DNA from: Mycoplasmatota bacterium
GTDB taxonomy: Bacteria > Bacillota_I > Bacilli_A > Izemoplasmatales > Izemoplasmataceae
Length of the DNA stretch: 20,394 nucleotides
Assembly (NCBI GenBank): GCA_030641535.1
Contig: DAOWHG010000041.1
Span: forward strand, 1-20,394
Reading direction: 5' to 3'
Part shown: in pieces, positions 1-6,240 of the stretch
Layout of the letters: every line of letters begins with the position of its first letter
Numbering within the stretch: position 1 is the stretch's first letter
Program-made: the position numbers and the translations under genes
Notes under the pieces: model-generated
What the model was told of the DNA's origin: nothing
The model's database searches: none
The model's input: only the letters and a program-made list of their open reading frames with translations

Positions 1-14
1 AGTCCACATTTCAT
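1..14 (-). CDS. First codons of the next gene of the redox operon (cut by window edge)
   Basis: Just downstream of the FAD oxidoreductase stop codon, the minus strand reads AGAGGAGAAATGAAATG. This is a Shine-Dalgarno-like AGGAG followed by two candidate ATG codons, at 14 (2 nt after the AGGAGA) and at 9 (better spaced, about 7 nt after GGAG). Only three to four codons lie inside the window, so the product cannot be named. The close spacing suggests a sixth gene in the same operon, and its identity would probably reveal the substrate of the dehydrogenase complex. The start could also be fortuitous. Confidence 0.4.
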
Positions 15-23
15 TTCTCCTCT

Positions 24-1169
24 CTATACCTCACTGTGTTCATAATCTTTGAAATCACTGTTTTTAAAACGATCAATGTGTACATAAGTTGTGTCGACAG
101 TCGTTTTCGCACCAACAATGATTTCTGATAATCGTAATCCTGTCATTGGTGCAAACATAAATCCATGTCCACTAAATCCACAAGCTAAATAGAATCCCGG
201 CAATTCTTTTACATCACTTATTATTGGTTGTCTGTCAGGACTCAAATTATATAGTCCTCCCCATTGTCTAATAACTCTTAAATCACCAATAGGAGGAAGT
301 ATATTAACTACTGTTTTAGCCATTTCATCAAGGAATTGCCAACTTGCGTCAACATTATATCCCTCAGGCATATTAGGGTCACTTCTTCCCATAATGAAAC
401 TTCCATGAGGAACTTGTTGGCAATAAATATTTAATGAAAATGATATTACCATTGGTCCTTGAATTTTCTCTATTGGTTCAGTAACAAGTATTTCATGATT
501 TTCCGAATATACTGGAATATCAATCCCTACCATATCCCCAATTTCTTTAGCATATCCTCCCGCAGCGTTAACTACTTTACTAGTAATTACTTCCATATTT
601 TCAGTAATAACTTTTTCAATCTTATTGTCTTTTACTATGATGTCTAGTACTTTTTCTTGATAGAAAAACTTAACACCAAGTCTCTTCGCAGCTAAGTAAT
701 ATGCATCAGTTACAGTAAAAGGATTTAGATGTCCATCAGTTGGACAAAAAGTTGCACTCGTAACGATATCTAAATTTAAATGAGGGACAATTTTTTGTGC
801 TTCTTTTGGAGTTAATTTTACTGCAGGAATTCCTAAACTATTTTGTAGTTTAACATTCTTCTCAAATTGAATATCTTCTTCCTCATTAGTTGCAACTACT
901 AAGTACCCTTCTTGTTTAAATTCTATATCTCTCGGATATTGTAATTCTTCTTGTGCTATTTCAAAGAATTCAACACTCTTTTTTGCGAGAATACAGTTAT
1001 TTTTAGTACCCCATTGTTGTCTAATCCCTGCACCACATCTTCCAGTGGCACCTCCTGATAAATAATTATCATCAAATACAACAATATCCTTAACACCTTT
1101 TTTTGCTAAATTATATGCAATACTTACTCCACTAATTCCTGCACCTATTATTACAATATTAGCTTTCAT
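24..1169 (-). CDS. DAO-family FAD-dependent oxidoreductase, beta-type subunit of an amine/imino-acid dehydrogenase
   Basis: This 381-residue flavoprotein is the probable catalytic subunit. It would oxidise a secondary amine or amino acid (proline, sarcosine, D-amino acid or similar) and pass electrons to the FeS partners encoded upstream. The N-terminus has the Rossmann FAD motif IIGAGISGVSIAYNLAKKG (residues 7-25), followed by the DAO-family signature SGGATGRCGAGIRQQW (38-53). The C-terminal third carries RQWGGLYNLSPDRQPIISD and the FAD-binding ACGFSGHGFMFAP, both typical of sarcosine oxidase beta, HcnC and PDH beta subunits. There is no signal peptide or membrane helix. I chose ATG 1169 because GGAGG lies 9 nt upstream; the longer reading begins with TTG at 1187 and has no such site. 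It overlaps the 3' end of the BFD gene by 11 nt, implying translational coupling. The substrate cannot be read from sequence. Confidence 0.85.
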   Translation of the reverse strand: MKANIVIIGAGISGVSIAYNLAKKGVKDIVVFDDNYLSGGATGRCGAGIRQQWGTKNNCILAKKSVEFFEIAQEELQYPRDIEFKQEGYLVVATNEEEDIQFEKNVKLQNSLGIPAVKLTPKEAQKIVPHLNLDIVTSATFCPTDGHLNPFTVTDAYYLAAKRLGVKFFYQEKVLDIIVKDNKIEKVITENMEVITSKVVNAAGGYAKEIGDMVGIDIPVYSENHEILVTEPIEKIQGPMVISFSLNIYCQQVPHGSFIMGRSDPNMPEGYNVDASWQFLDEMAKTVVNILPPIGDLRVIRQWGGLYNLSPDRQPIISDVKELPGFYLACGFSGHGFMFAPMTGLRLSEIIVGAKTTVDTTYVHIDRFKNSDFKDYEHSEV

Positions 1170-1440
1170 CTTCAAGTGCCTCCACAATAGATTTTAATTT
1201 CACACCTGAAATTAATGGTCTAACTTTATGAGTTTTAACTTCATTAATTGGAGTATTTGTAAACTTAGATAATTCTCTTTGTACTAATTGACCACATGTG
1301 TTTCCTTGACAAGGTCCCATACCTACTCTAAGGATTCTTTTGATTTCTTCAAAGGATGTATATCCTTCTTCAATTAGGTTATGAAGATCTTCCAATGTCA
1401 CATCTTCACAACGACAAATAATTACGTCTTTTTTATTCAT
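1159..1440 (-). CDS. BFD-type [2Fe-2S] protein, small electron-transfer subunit
   Basis: This 93-residue protein matches the bacterioferritin-associated-ferredoxin-like [2Fe-2S] fold. The cysteines are C9-x-C11 (IICRCEDV) and C44-x4-C49 (GMGPCQGNTC). The context RILRVGMGPCQG is characteristic of the version fused to or partnered with sarcosine oxidase alpha, HcnB, opine oxidase and archaeal dye-linked proline dehydrogenase subunits. Here it is a free-standing subunit. Its ATG overlaps the upstream ferredoxin stop as ATGA (1437-1440), with AAGGAG 7-8 nt before the start. It presumably carries electrons between the two flavin subunits or to the ferredoxin. The last roughly 25 residues (after VKTHKVRP) have no recognisable motif. 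Confidence 0.85.
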   Translation of the reverse strand: MNKKDVIICRCEDVTLEDLHNLIEEGYTSFEEIKRILRVGMGPCQGNTCGQLVQRELSKFTNTPINEVKTHKVRPLISGVKLKSIVEALEDES

Positions 1441-1919
1441 ATTTGTCTCCTTATAGTGATGAAATAATTGATATATTCTACTGGGACTAATACTTGAACT
1501 AATGCAGTCTTATCGTGTGTTGCTTTTAAAGATACTTTCTCAATCAATACTTCAGTTATTATTTCTCCTGCTCTGTTTACTCCACTCCATGTTTCGCCTT
1601 TTTCTGGGAGCGGTCTTAACTCAAAAGGTATTTTAAATCTTGCATTTGTACTATCTAATTCCTGAACTGTGAAAATTGCAAGTCCAGGACAATTATATAC
1701 ACATATTCCACATCCTGTGCATTTTTCGAAATCAACAACAGGTTGTGTGTTTATATCTTCTCCAATATATATAGCATCAAAAGGACAACTTGTTGCACAT
1801 GGATTACATGGTATATCTTCATAACATTCTGTAATTGCTTTAGGTTTTAATAATAATTCCCTATCAGGAAATTTTGATAATACTAATTTCTTTTCTGGAA
1901 CTCCATTTGTATTCAACAT
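1437..1919 (-). CDS. Two-cluster [4Fe-4S] ferredoxin-like subunit
   Basis: This 160-residue iron-sulfur protein has a ferredoxin core at about residues 30-80. One motif is C38-x2-C41-x3-C45-P (with an additional C32), the other C67-x2-C70-x2-C73-x3-C77-P. This fits two [4Fe-4S] clusters, although the first motif is non-standard (CNPCATSCP rather than CxxCxxCxxxCP), so the ligand set C32/C38/C41/C45 is an inference. The C-terminal half (about 85-160) is a beta-rich extension without cysteine. Ferredoxin-like gamma subunits are known in archaeal dye-linked L-proline dehydrogenases. The gene starts 4 nt after the stop of the FAD/NAD oxidoreductase with GAGGT upstream, and ends in a 4-nt overlap with the BFD gene. 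It is probably the outlet for electrons from the complex. Confidence 0.8.
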   Translation of the reverse strand: MLNTNGVPEKKLVLSKFPDRELLLKPKAITECYEDIPCNPCATSCPFDAIYIGEDINTQPVVDFEKCTGCGICVYNCPGLAIFTVQELDSTNARFKIPFELRPLPEKGETWSGVNRAGEIITEVLIEKVSLKATHDKTALVQVLVPVEYINYFITIRRQI

Positions 1920-1923
1920 GTCA

Positions 1924-3003
1924 TTACCTCATAATCTCTTCTAAGCCAAGTCTTAATTTTTCTCCAAATGGTCCACTTCTTAAATTTTGAAGTTGATCCT
2001 TGAAATCAAGATATAACTCATCATAATTAGGATGGACAAATCCAAGTTTCTTTGCAACTACAAGTCCAGTAAGATAACCTTCAACAATCGCACTGCTAGC
2101 CTCTTCAACACCACATACATCACCAGCAACAAAAACATTTTCTATTGATGTTTCATGGTTTTTATCAATCAGTGGAACTAGTCCACCTAAATAGCTTACA
2201 TATTTCATTTCTGTTTCGATCATACTCAATAAGTTCGACAATGGACTAAGTCCTACACTAATACATAGAGAATCTACAACTAACTCTTCGTCAGTTCCTT
2301 CAATAAATTCCCACTTGTCATCAAGCTTACCAATTACAATCTTTTCTAAATATTCTTTACCGATAGCCTTTTTAATCGAGTGTGATGTTTTAATATCAAC
2401 TCCTAATCTTTTTAGTTTCGAAGCGTGAACTTTGTATCCACCAATTTCACTTGCTGCTTCTAAAACACATAAGACATTTACTCCTGCTTGAATTAATTGA
2501 TAACTAACAATTAATCCAATGTTACCACTACCTACCATAACAACATTTTGTCCTGGAAGTACTCCATGAACATTCATCAAAGTTTGAACAGCACCTGCTC
2601 CGTAAATTCCAGGAAGATCATTATTTTCAAATGCTAGAACTTTTTCGCTAGCTCCTGTTGCAATAATAATTGCATTAGTTTGCACCTTAATATATTTGTC
2701 ATTTTGCAGTAATGTTACAACTTTATCCTTGTATAATCCAACAACTGTAGTATCAGTCATTATCTCAATTAATTCAGGATATTTTAATACGTCATTCACT
2801 AAAATTTTAGCAATATCAATTCCACGTGTTTTAGCATATTGTTTCTCGCTTCCGAAGAACATATGCGTTTGTTTTACAAGTTGACCACCAACTTTAAAAT
2901 CACGTTCAATTATCAATGAAGACAGTCCAGATTCCGCTGCCATTTTTGCAGCTGAAAGTCCTGCAGGTCCTCCACCAATTATTACTAGATCAATTTGTTT
3001 CAT
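1924..3003 (-). CDS. Pyridine-nucleotide-disulfide-type FAD oxidoreductase, alpha-type subunit
   Basis: This 359-residue flavoprotein is related to HcnB, sarcosine oxidase alpha (central part) and proline dehydrogenase alpha. An FAD-binding IIGGGPAGLSAAKMA (residues 8-22) is followed by IIIATGASEKV (112-122), a second nucleotide-binding fold MVGSGNIGLIVSY (156-168) and the FAD-closing VFVAGDVCG (290-298). It lacks the CxxC redox disulfide of thioredoxin reductases. Large alpha subunits of the family carry the small FeS domains in the same chain; here they are separate genes on either side. I chose ATG 3003 because AAAGGTGA lies 5 nt upstream and the protein then begins right at the Rossmann strand; the longer form to 3051 adds 16 residues inside the neighbouring gene. 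It overlaps the upstream [2Fe-2S] gene by 14 nt. Confidence 0.85.
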   Translation of the reverse strand: MKQIDLVIIGGGPAGLSAAKMAAESGLSSLIIERDFKVGGQLVKQTHMFFGSEKQYAKTRGIDIAKILVNDVLKYPELIEIMTDTTVVGLYKDKVVTLLQNDKYIKVQTNAIIIATGASEKVLAFENNDLPGIYGAGAVQTLMNVHGVLPGQNVVMVGSGNIGLIVSYQLIQAGVNVLCVLEAASEIGGYKVHASKLKRLGVDIKTSHSIKKAIGKEYLEKIVIGKLDDKWEFIEGTDEELVVDSLCISVGLSPLSNLLSMIETEMKYVSYLGGLVPLIDKNHETSIENVFVAGDVCGVEEASSAIVEGYLTGLVVAKKLGFVHPNYDELYLDFKDQLQNLRSGPFGEKLRLGLEEIMR

Positions 3004-3304
3004 AAATATCACCTTTATTAACTTGGGTTTTAACTTGCATATTTTCAACAAGCAATGTTACACAAGTTCTTACATTTGCCTTCCCATTCACTATCATATT
3101 ACATGATGAACAGTTTCCAATTGCGCAGTAAAATCCACGTGGTCTATGGAGTTCAATACTGTGACTCAATGTTTTGACACCAAGTGCGTGTAAAGCTGAT
3201 GCAATGGTATCTCCTTCGTATCCAAATACTTCTTTCCCATCAAAGAAAAAAGAAAGTTCTTTCTTTTCTTCAAATGTTAATATGGGATGTTCTTTTATTC
3301 GCAT
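2990..3304 (-). CDS. Small [2Fe-2S] protein (Fer2_4-type, N-terminal module of sarcosine oxidase alpha / HcnA-like)
   Basis: This 104-residue protein has the plant-ferredoxin-like ligand pattern C60-x4-C65-x2-C68 and C81 (GFYCAIGNCSSCNM ... NVRTCVT). A beta-grasp fold is expected from FFFDGKEVFGYEGDTIASAL. This is the module found at the N-terminus of sarcosine oxidase alpha and as HcnA in hydrogen cyanide synthase. It is the first gene of the operon. ATG 3304 follows GAGGTG by 5 nt, and a promoter with TATAAT lies 28 nt further upstream. It overlaps the next gene by 14 nt. It should be cytoplasmic, as there is no leader. It probably shuttles electrons between the FAD/NAD subunit and other partners. 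Confidence 0.85.
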   Translation of the reverse strand: MRIKEHPILTFEEKKELSFFFDGKEVFGYEGDTIASALHALGVKTLSHSIELHRPRGFYCAIGNCSSCNMIVNGKANVRTCVTLLVENMQVKTQVNKGDIYETN

Positions 3305-3331
3305 TTAATCACCTCGTTTAATCACGATATT

Positions 3332-3360
3332 ATTATATCATAAAGCGCTTTCATATTTAT
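3332..3360 (-). promoter_or_regulatory. Promoter of the redox operon
   Basis: The minus strand has a perfect -10 TATAAT (3332-3337). With 17-bp spacing the -35 position would be 3355-3360 (ATAAAT), which is a poor match to TTGACA. The -10 box lies 28 nt upstream of the first start codon. The weak -35 fits a promoter subject to regulation. The spacer is occupied by the cre-like palindrome listed separately. Confidence 0.6.
3340..3354 (-). promoter_or_regulatory. Catabolite-responsive element (cre) for CcpA
   Basis: The minus strand reads ATGAAAGCGCTTTAT, matching the cre consensus WTGAAARCGYTTWNN at every defined position. It has a perfect ten-base palindromic core, AAAGCGCTTT (3342-3351). 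It occupies the spacer between the -10 and the presumed -35 of the redox operon, where CcpA binding would block RNA polymerase. It therefore predicts that the five-gene complex is switched off when a preferred sugar is present. The motif match is seen; CcpA control is inferred from Bacillota biology, and no ccpA gene is in the window. Confidence 0.7.
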
Positions 3361-3374
3361 ATATTTTCAAAGAA

Positions 3375-3398
3375 AAAAGTGCAAAAAATTGCACTTTT
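3375..3398 (-). terminator. Rho-independent terminator of the amidohydrolase gene
   Basis: A ten-base-pair stem (arms 3375-3384 and 3389-3398) with a four-base loop is followed on the minus strand by a T tract. The upstream arm overlaps the TAA stop codon of the amidohydrolase. It separates that gene from the redox operon. Confidence 0.75.
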
Positions 3399-4563
3399 AT
3401 TTTTGGTGTACTATTTGTCCGTTAATAACAACTAAATCTGTTCTAGTCATAATATCAAAAATAGGTCCATCCCAGATAACTATGTCTGCATCTTTTCCAA
3501 CTTCTAAAGATCCTACTCGATCTTCAATACCGTTTAGTTTAGCAGCTGTTATCGTTAATGCTTCTAAAGCTTTCATTTCACTTAGACCTTCTTTAATGAA
3601 TAAAGCAGCTTGCACCAAAGTAGTATCTAAAGTGATAACTGGATGGTCTGTCATTATTGCGAAAGTTATATCATTATCCTCTAAAACTTTTGCAGATTTA
3701 TATGTTTTGTTTTTTAACTCGTATTTTGAAGCCATTCCAAGTGTTGGGCCGATAATTAAACTAATGTTTTCAGCTTTGATTCTTTCTGGAATCATGTATG
3801 CTTCTGTAGCATGTTCAATTGTTGAATTTAATCCAAATTCTTTTGATATTCTTATGGCAGTCATAATGTCATCTCTTCTATGCGCATGAATCTTAACAAT
3901 CATTCCATCAAATACTCTCATTAAAGAATGAAGTTTCATATCAAAAGGTGGTTCTTTTGCATCCTCTTCTTTGTTTATAAATGCATTTAATTTCTTACGA
4001 TAATCTTTTGCTTTAAAAAGCCATTCTCTCATTAAAGCAGCACTTGCCATACGAGTACCTGGGTTTTTATTGGTAGTTCCATATACTCTCTTAGGGTTTT
4101 CCCCTAAAGCCATTTTCATTGAAGTTTCTTCTTTGATAAGCATATCTTCTACAGTTTCTCCATATGTTTTAAGAGCACAGAATGTACCACCAATAACATT
4201 AGCACTACCTGGTCCCGTGTTAACTGTTGTAATTCCTGATTTATACGTATATTCAAAAGCCATATCTTTAGCGTAAACACTATCTATACCGCGAAGTTCA
4301 GGATAGATAGGACCACTCATTTCGTTAGTATCATTACCTTCGAAACGAATTCCTTCTTCCATAATCCCGATATGACAATGTGGATCAACAAGTCCTGGTG
4401 TAACTAGTTTACCTAAAGCATCGATTACTTTAGCGTCTTTATATTTAGACAAATCAATATTCATACCTACTTCTAAGATTTTTTCACCATCAACTACGAT
4501 ACTTCCATTTACAAAATTGTCTTTAGCCATAGTGACTAAATTAGCATTTTTAATTATTAACAT
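3397..4563 (-). CDS. Metal-dependent amidohydrolase, imidazolonepropionase/prolidase-like (COG1228 type)
   Basis: This 388-residue TIM-barrel hydrolase of the amidohydrolase superfamily carries the family's metal site. H62-x-H64 is in LVDPHCHIG, H226 and H228 are in IVKIHAHRRDDI, H251 is in STIEHATEAY and the catalytic D306 is in IMTDHPV. The N-terminal (1-55) and C-terminal (about 350-388, GSLEVGKDADIVIWDG) parts form the usual beta-sandwich. HAHRxDD-type members are mostly uncharacterised or annotated as imidazolonepropionase-like; some COG1228 enzymes are Xaa-Pro or Xaa-Arg dipeptidases. No other histidine-degradation gene is near. ATG 4563 has AGGAGTGG upstream. The gene has its own promoter and terminator, so it is not co-transcribed with the redox operon. 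The substrate is unknown. Confidence 0.8.
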   Translation of the reverse strand: MLIIKNANLVTMAKDNFVNGSIVVDGEKILEVGMNIDLSKYKDAKVIDALGKLVTPGLVDPHCHIGIMEEGIRFEGNDTNEMSGPIYPELRGIDSVYAKDMAFEYTYKSGITTVNTGPGSANVIGGTFCALKTYGETVEDMLIKEETSMKMALGENPKRVYGTTNKNPGTRMASAALMREWLFKAKDYRKKLNAFINKEEDAKEPPFDMKLHSLMRVFDGMIVKIHAHRRDDIMTAIRISKEFGLNSTIEHATEAYMIPERIKAENISLIIGPTLGMASKYELKNKTYKSAKVLEDNDITFAIMTDHPVITLDTTLVQAALFIKEGLSEMKALEALTITAAKLNGIEDRVGSLEVGKDADIVIWDGPIFDIMTRTDLVVINGQIVHQK

Positions 4564-4595
4564 CTTTCCACTCCTATCTTTATACTCTATTTATA

Positions 4596-4601
4596 TTATA
4601 C
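4596..4601 (-). promoter_or_regulatory. -10 box of the amidohydrolase promoter
   Basis: The minus strand has TATAAT about 32 nt upstream of the ATG. The -35 region is T-rich without a good TTGACA match. The surrounding DNA is very AT-rich, so a chance match is possible. Confidence 0.4.
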
Positions 4602-4654
4602 AATTATTAAATTAATAAAAAAATAGTTAATATAAAAAAGAATGTCGTTTAATA

Positions 4655-4677
4655 AAAGAAGACTAATAGTCTTCTTT
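4655..4677 (-). terminator. Rho-independent terminator of the GDCCVxC gene
   Basis: A ten-base-pair stem (4655-4664 with 4668-4677) has a three-base loop and overlaps the stop codon. It is followed on the minus strand by a short T run. The pairing is perfect (AAAGAAGACT / AGTCTTCTTT). Confidence 0.65.
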
Positions 4678-4876
4678 AACAACAATCTTTTTCTGCTTGA
4701 ATTGAAGGACAAGGTGTATCTCCATAAGAACAAAACACACAACAGTCCCCTGGAAGCGGCTTTAATAACTCGCCACATGCTACACACTTATAAAAATATA
4801 CACAATGATCTTCAGGCATTGTAATATTCTCTGTATGTCCACATATTGGACATGTCAAATTGCTTTCTAATTTCAT
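4676..4876 (-). CDS. Small cysteine-rich GDCCVxC-motif protein
   Basis: This 66-residue protein has ten cysteines. Residues 9-12 are CPIC in a zinc-ribbon-like N-terminus (LTCPICGHTENITMP), paired with CVAC in FYKCVACGELLKP. After these comes GDCCVFCSYGD, the signature of the conserved GDCCVxC family, some members of which are selenoproteins. Here every signature position is cysteine, and the ORF ends in TAA after a terminal DCC, so selenocysteine is not needed. The family's function is not established; metal (mercury or other thiophilic metal) handling or redox chemistry has been suggested from context. The start has AAGGTG upstream, and a TATAAT (minus strand, about 20 nt before the start) is a plausible -10. 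A longer 63-residue frame on the same strand (4596-4787) is its shadow. Confidence 0.8.
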   Translation of the reverse strand: MKLESNLTCPICGHTENITMPEDHCVYFYKCVACGELLKPLPGDCCVFCSYGDTPCPSIQAEKDCC

Positions 4877-4941
4877 AATGTCACCTTCTTAATTTCATTA
4901 TATCACTTATAATGATCTTAGTATAACAATACGAAATATGA

Positions 4942-5586
4942 TTATATTTCTTTATATGCTACATATATGACATAAACATAAGCCAAAGTTTTAGGCATCA
5001 TTAGTGCTCCAATTGCTGGAATACTTGGTGCAAACAGAACAACTGGTATATAGAAAAGAAAACTTAGTGAAATTCCAATTGCGATTTTCTTAAATGTATT
5101 ATCATTTTCTTTGTTAGCTTTTACAAAGAATAGAATAACTAAATATAGTCCCATTAAAACAAAAGGTATATTTCTAATAATTTGGAATTCTAAAGTTGCA
5201 GTGTTAGTTAACCACTCATTTTGAGGTAGCATAGATAATATAATTTTCACTACTAATAAAGAAACTATAATTACTCTAGTAATGTTATTTTTATCGTTAA
5301 ATCTTTTCTCATATGCATATAATACTAATATATAGAAAAGCACCATTGTATAAGAAGTAATTGCCTTCCCAAGTCCTAGATAGAAAGTATAGTCTTCAAG
5401 TCCAGTTGTTAAGTGTCCAACTATTCTTGGAATAAGATGAAACATATCGCCAAATCCTAGTGTTAAAGCCATTAATCCGAATATTAGGAATAATAAATTA
5501 TCACTTCTTTTTCCGACAAGTTTTACCCCTAAATAAAATACAGTAAATAAATAAAGTAAATCAAAAACCACTTCAATGTAAATCAT
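4942..5586 (-). CDS. Seven-helix integral membrane protein of unknown function
   Basis: This 214-residue, strongly hydrophobic protein has about seven predicted membrane segments, approximately at residues 3-25, 30-52, 66-92, 103-120, 136-156, 165-185 and 188-212. A polar loop after helix 2 contains FGDMFHLIPR, with Asp and His that could face the membrane interface. There is no enzymatic or transporter signature I recognise. It starts 4 nt after the TetR stop, and its Shine-Dalgarno (AAAGGAG) lies inside the last TetR codons, so the two are translationally coupled. The TetR regulator therefore most likely controls this protein. Efflux, sensing or a heme/lipid role are all open. Confidence 0.7.
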   Translation of the reverse strand: MIYIEVVFDLLYLFTVFYLGVKLVGKRSDNLLFLIFGLMALTLGFGDMFHLIPRIVGHLTTGLEDYTFYLGLGKAITSYTMVLFYILVLYAYEKRFNDKNNITRVIIVSLLVVKIILSMLPQNEWLTNTATLEFQIIRNIPFVLMGLYLVILFFVKANKENDNTFKKIAIGISLSFLFYIPVVLFAPSIPAIGALMMPKTLAYVYVIYVAYKEI

Positions 5587-5590
5587 AATA

Positions 5591-6142
5591 TTAATCTCCT
5601 TTTATATTATATAATTTATATATTTGCTTAGTAAAATCAGATATAGATAGATATTTTGTCTTAATATTTCCAATAATTGCAGTAATCAAGAATAAGACAT
5701 CTTCATCAGATAGGTTTACGTCAATCTTTTTAAGGAAAGAATTAATCTCGACAACCAATTCTCGATTATACTCTTGATGATATTTCTTTGATTTCGTTTT
5801 GAAATCGTCATCAAGCTTCTTATGATTACTTAGGAAAATAACACTAAATAAATTTAAGAAATTTTCCAGATTAATTGATAAAACTATAACTAATTCTCTA
5901 AATGATGTTTTAGCTGACAAATTAGTTTTTAATTTCACTAGAAACAGATCCCAATGTTCTTTCATTAAATCCATTAACAAAACCTTTTTAGAAGGATAAT
6001 AGGTATAGAAATTACCTAAAGAAATATTGCATTCTCTGGCTATTTCTCTTATACTCACTTTGTCGAAATTTTGATATTTTTCGATAAGATTCATAGTCTC
6101 TTCTTTAATTTGTTTCTTGATTATTTCTTTTTTAAGTTTCAT
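5591..6142 (-). CDS. TetR/AcrR-family transcriptional regulator
   Basis: This 183-residue regulator has an N-terminal TetR helix-turn-helix at about residues 15-60. The pattern VSIREIARECNISLGNFYTYYPSKKVLLMDLM carries the family's signature (I-REIA, G-FY-Y--K--L). The variable ligand-binding half (about 65-183) shows no identifiable ligand pocket. The start at 6142 follows AAAGGAG. It is the first gene of a two-gene unit with the membrane protein and sits behind a strong promoter with an operator-like palindrome over the transcription start, so autorepression is expected. The inducer is unknown. Confidence 0.85.
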   Translation of the reverse strand: MKLKKEIIKKQIKEETMNLIEKYQNFDKVSIREIARECNISLGNFYTYYPSKKVLLMDLMKEHWDLFLVKLKTNLSAKTSFRELVIVLSINLENFLNLFSVIFLSNHKKLDDDFKTKSKKYHQEYNRELVVEINSFLKKIDVNLSDEDVLFLITAIIGNIKTKYLSISDFTKQIYKLYNIKGD

Positions 6143-6155
6143 AAATTTCTCCTTT

Positions 6156-6172
6156 AGCGAACATTGTTCACT
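6156..6172 (-). promoter_or_regulatory. Probable TetR-family operator
   Basis: A 17-bp inverted repeat AGTGAAC-AAT-GTTCGCT (minus strand) has 7-bp arms matching at six of seven positions. It lies just downstream of the -10 box, across the likely transcription start and before the Shine-Dalgarno of the TetR gene. Size, symmetry and position are typical for an autoregulating TetR repressor. Binding itself is inferred. Confidence 0.6.
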
Positions 6173-6174
6173 TA

Positions 6175-6203
6175 ATGATATCTCATTCGAATTTATTTGT
6201 CAA
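6175..6203 (-). promoter_or_regulatory. Sigma-A promoter of the TetR-membrane protein operon
   Basis: The minus strand has a perfect -35 TTGACA (6198-6203), a 17-bp spacer and a -10 TATCAT (6175-6180, one mismatch to TATAAT). It is the best promoter match in the window. Confidence 0.75.
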
Positions 6204-6213
6204 TAGAATATAA

Positions 6214-6240
6214 AAAAAGCTGAATAGAATCCAGCTTTTT
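6214..6240 (-). terminator. Rho-independent terminator after the DUF438 gene
   Basis: A nine-base-pair stem AAAAAGCTG/CAGCTTTTT (6232-6240 and 6214-6222) can extend inward through a G-U pair. It is followed on the minus strand by seven T. It overlaps the TAA stop codon of the DUF438 protein. Confidence 0.75.

Noticed and set aside
3389..3889. 166-residue plus-strand open frame
   Set aside because: It lies wholly opposite the amidohydrolase, whose metal-binding motifs are intact in the other strand; no Shine-Dalgarno and no recognisable domain.
4596..4787. 63-residue minus-strand frame
   Set aside because: It overlaps the GDCCVxC gene in another frame and runs through its terminator hairpin.
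4676..4876. Possible selenocysteine codon in the GDCCVxC gene
   Set aside because: All signature positions are ordinary Cys codons and the frame closes with TAA followed by a terminator, so no UGA recoding is needed.
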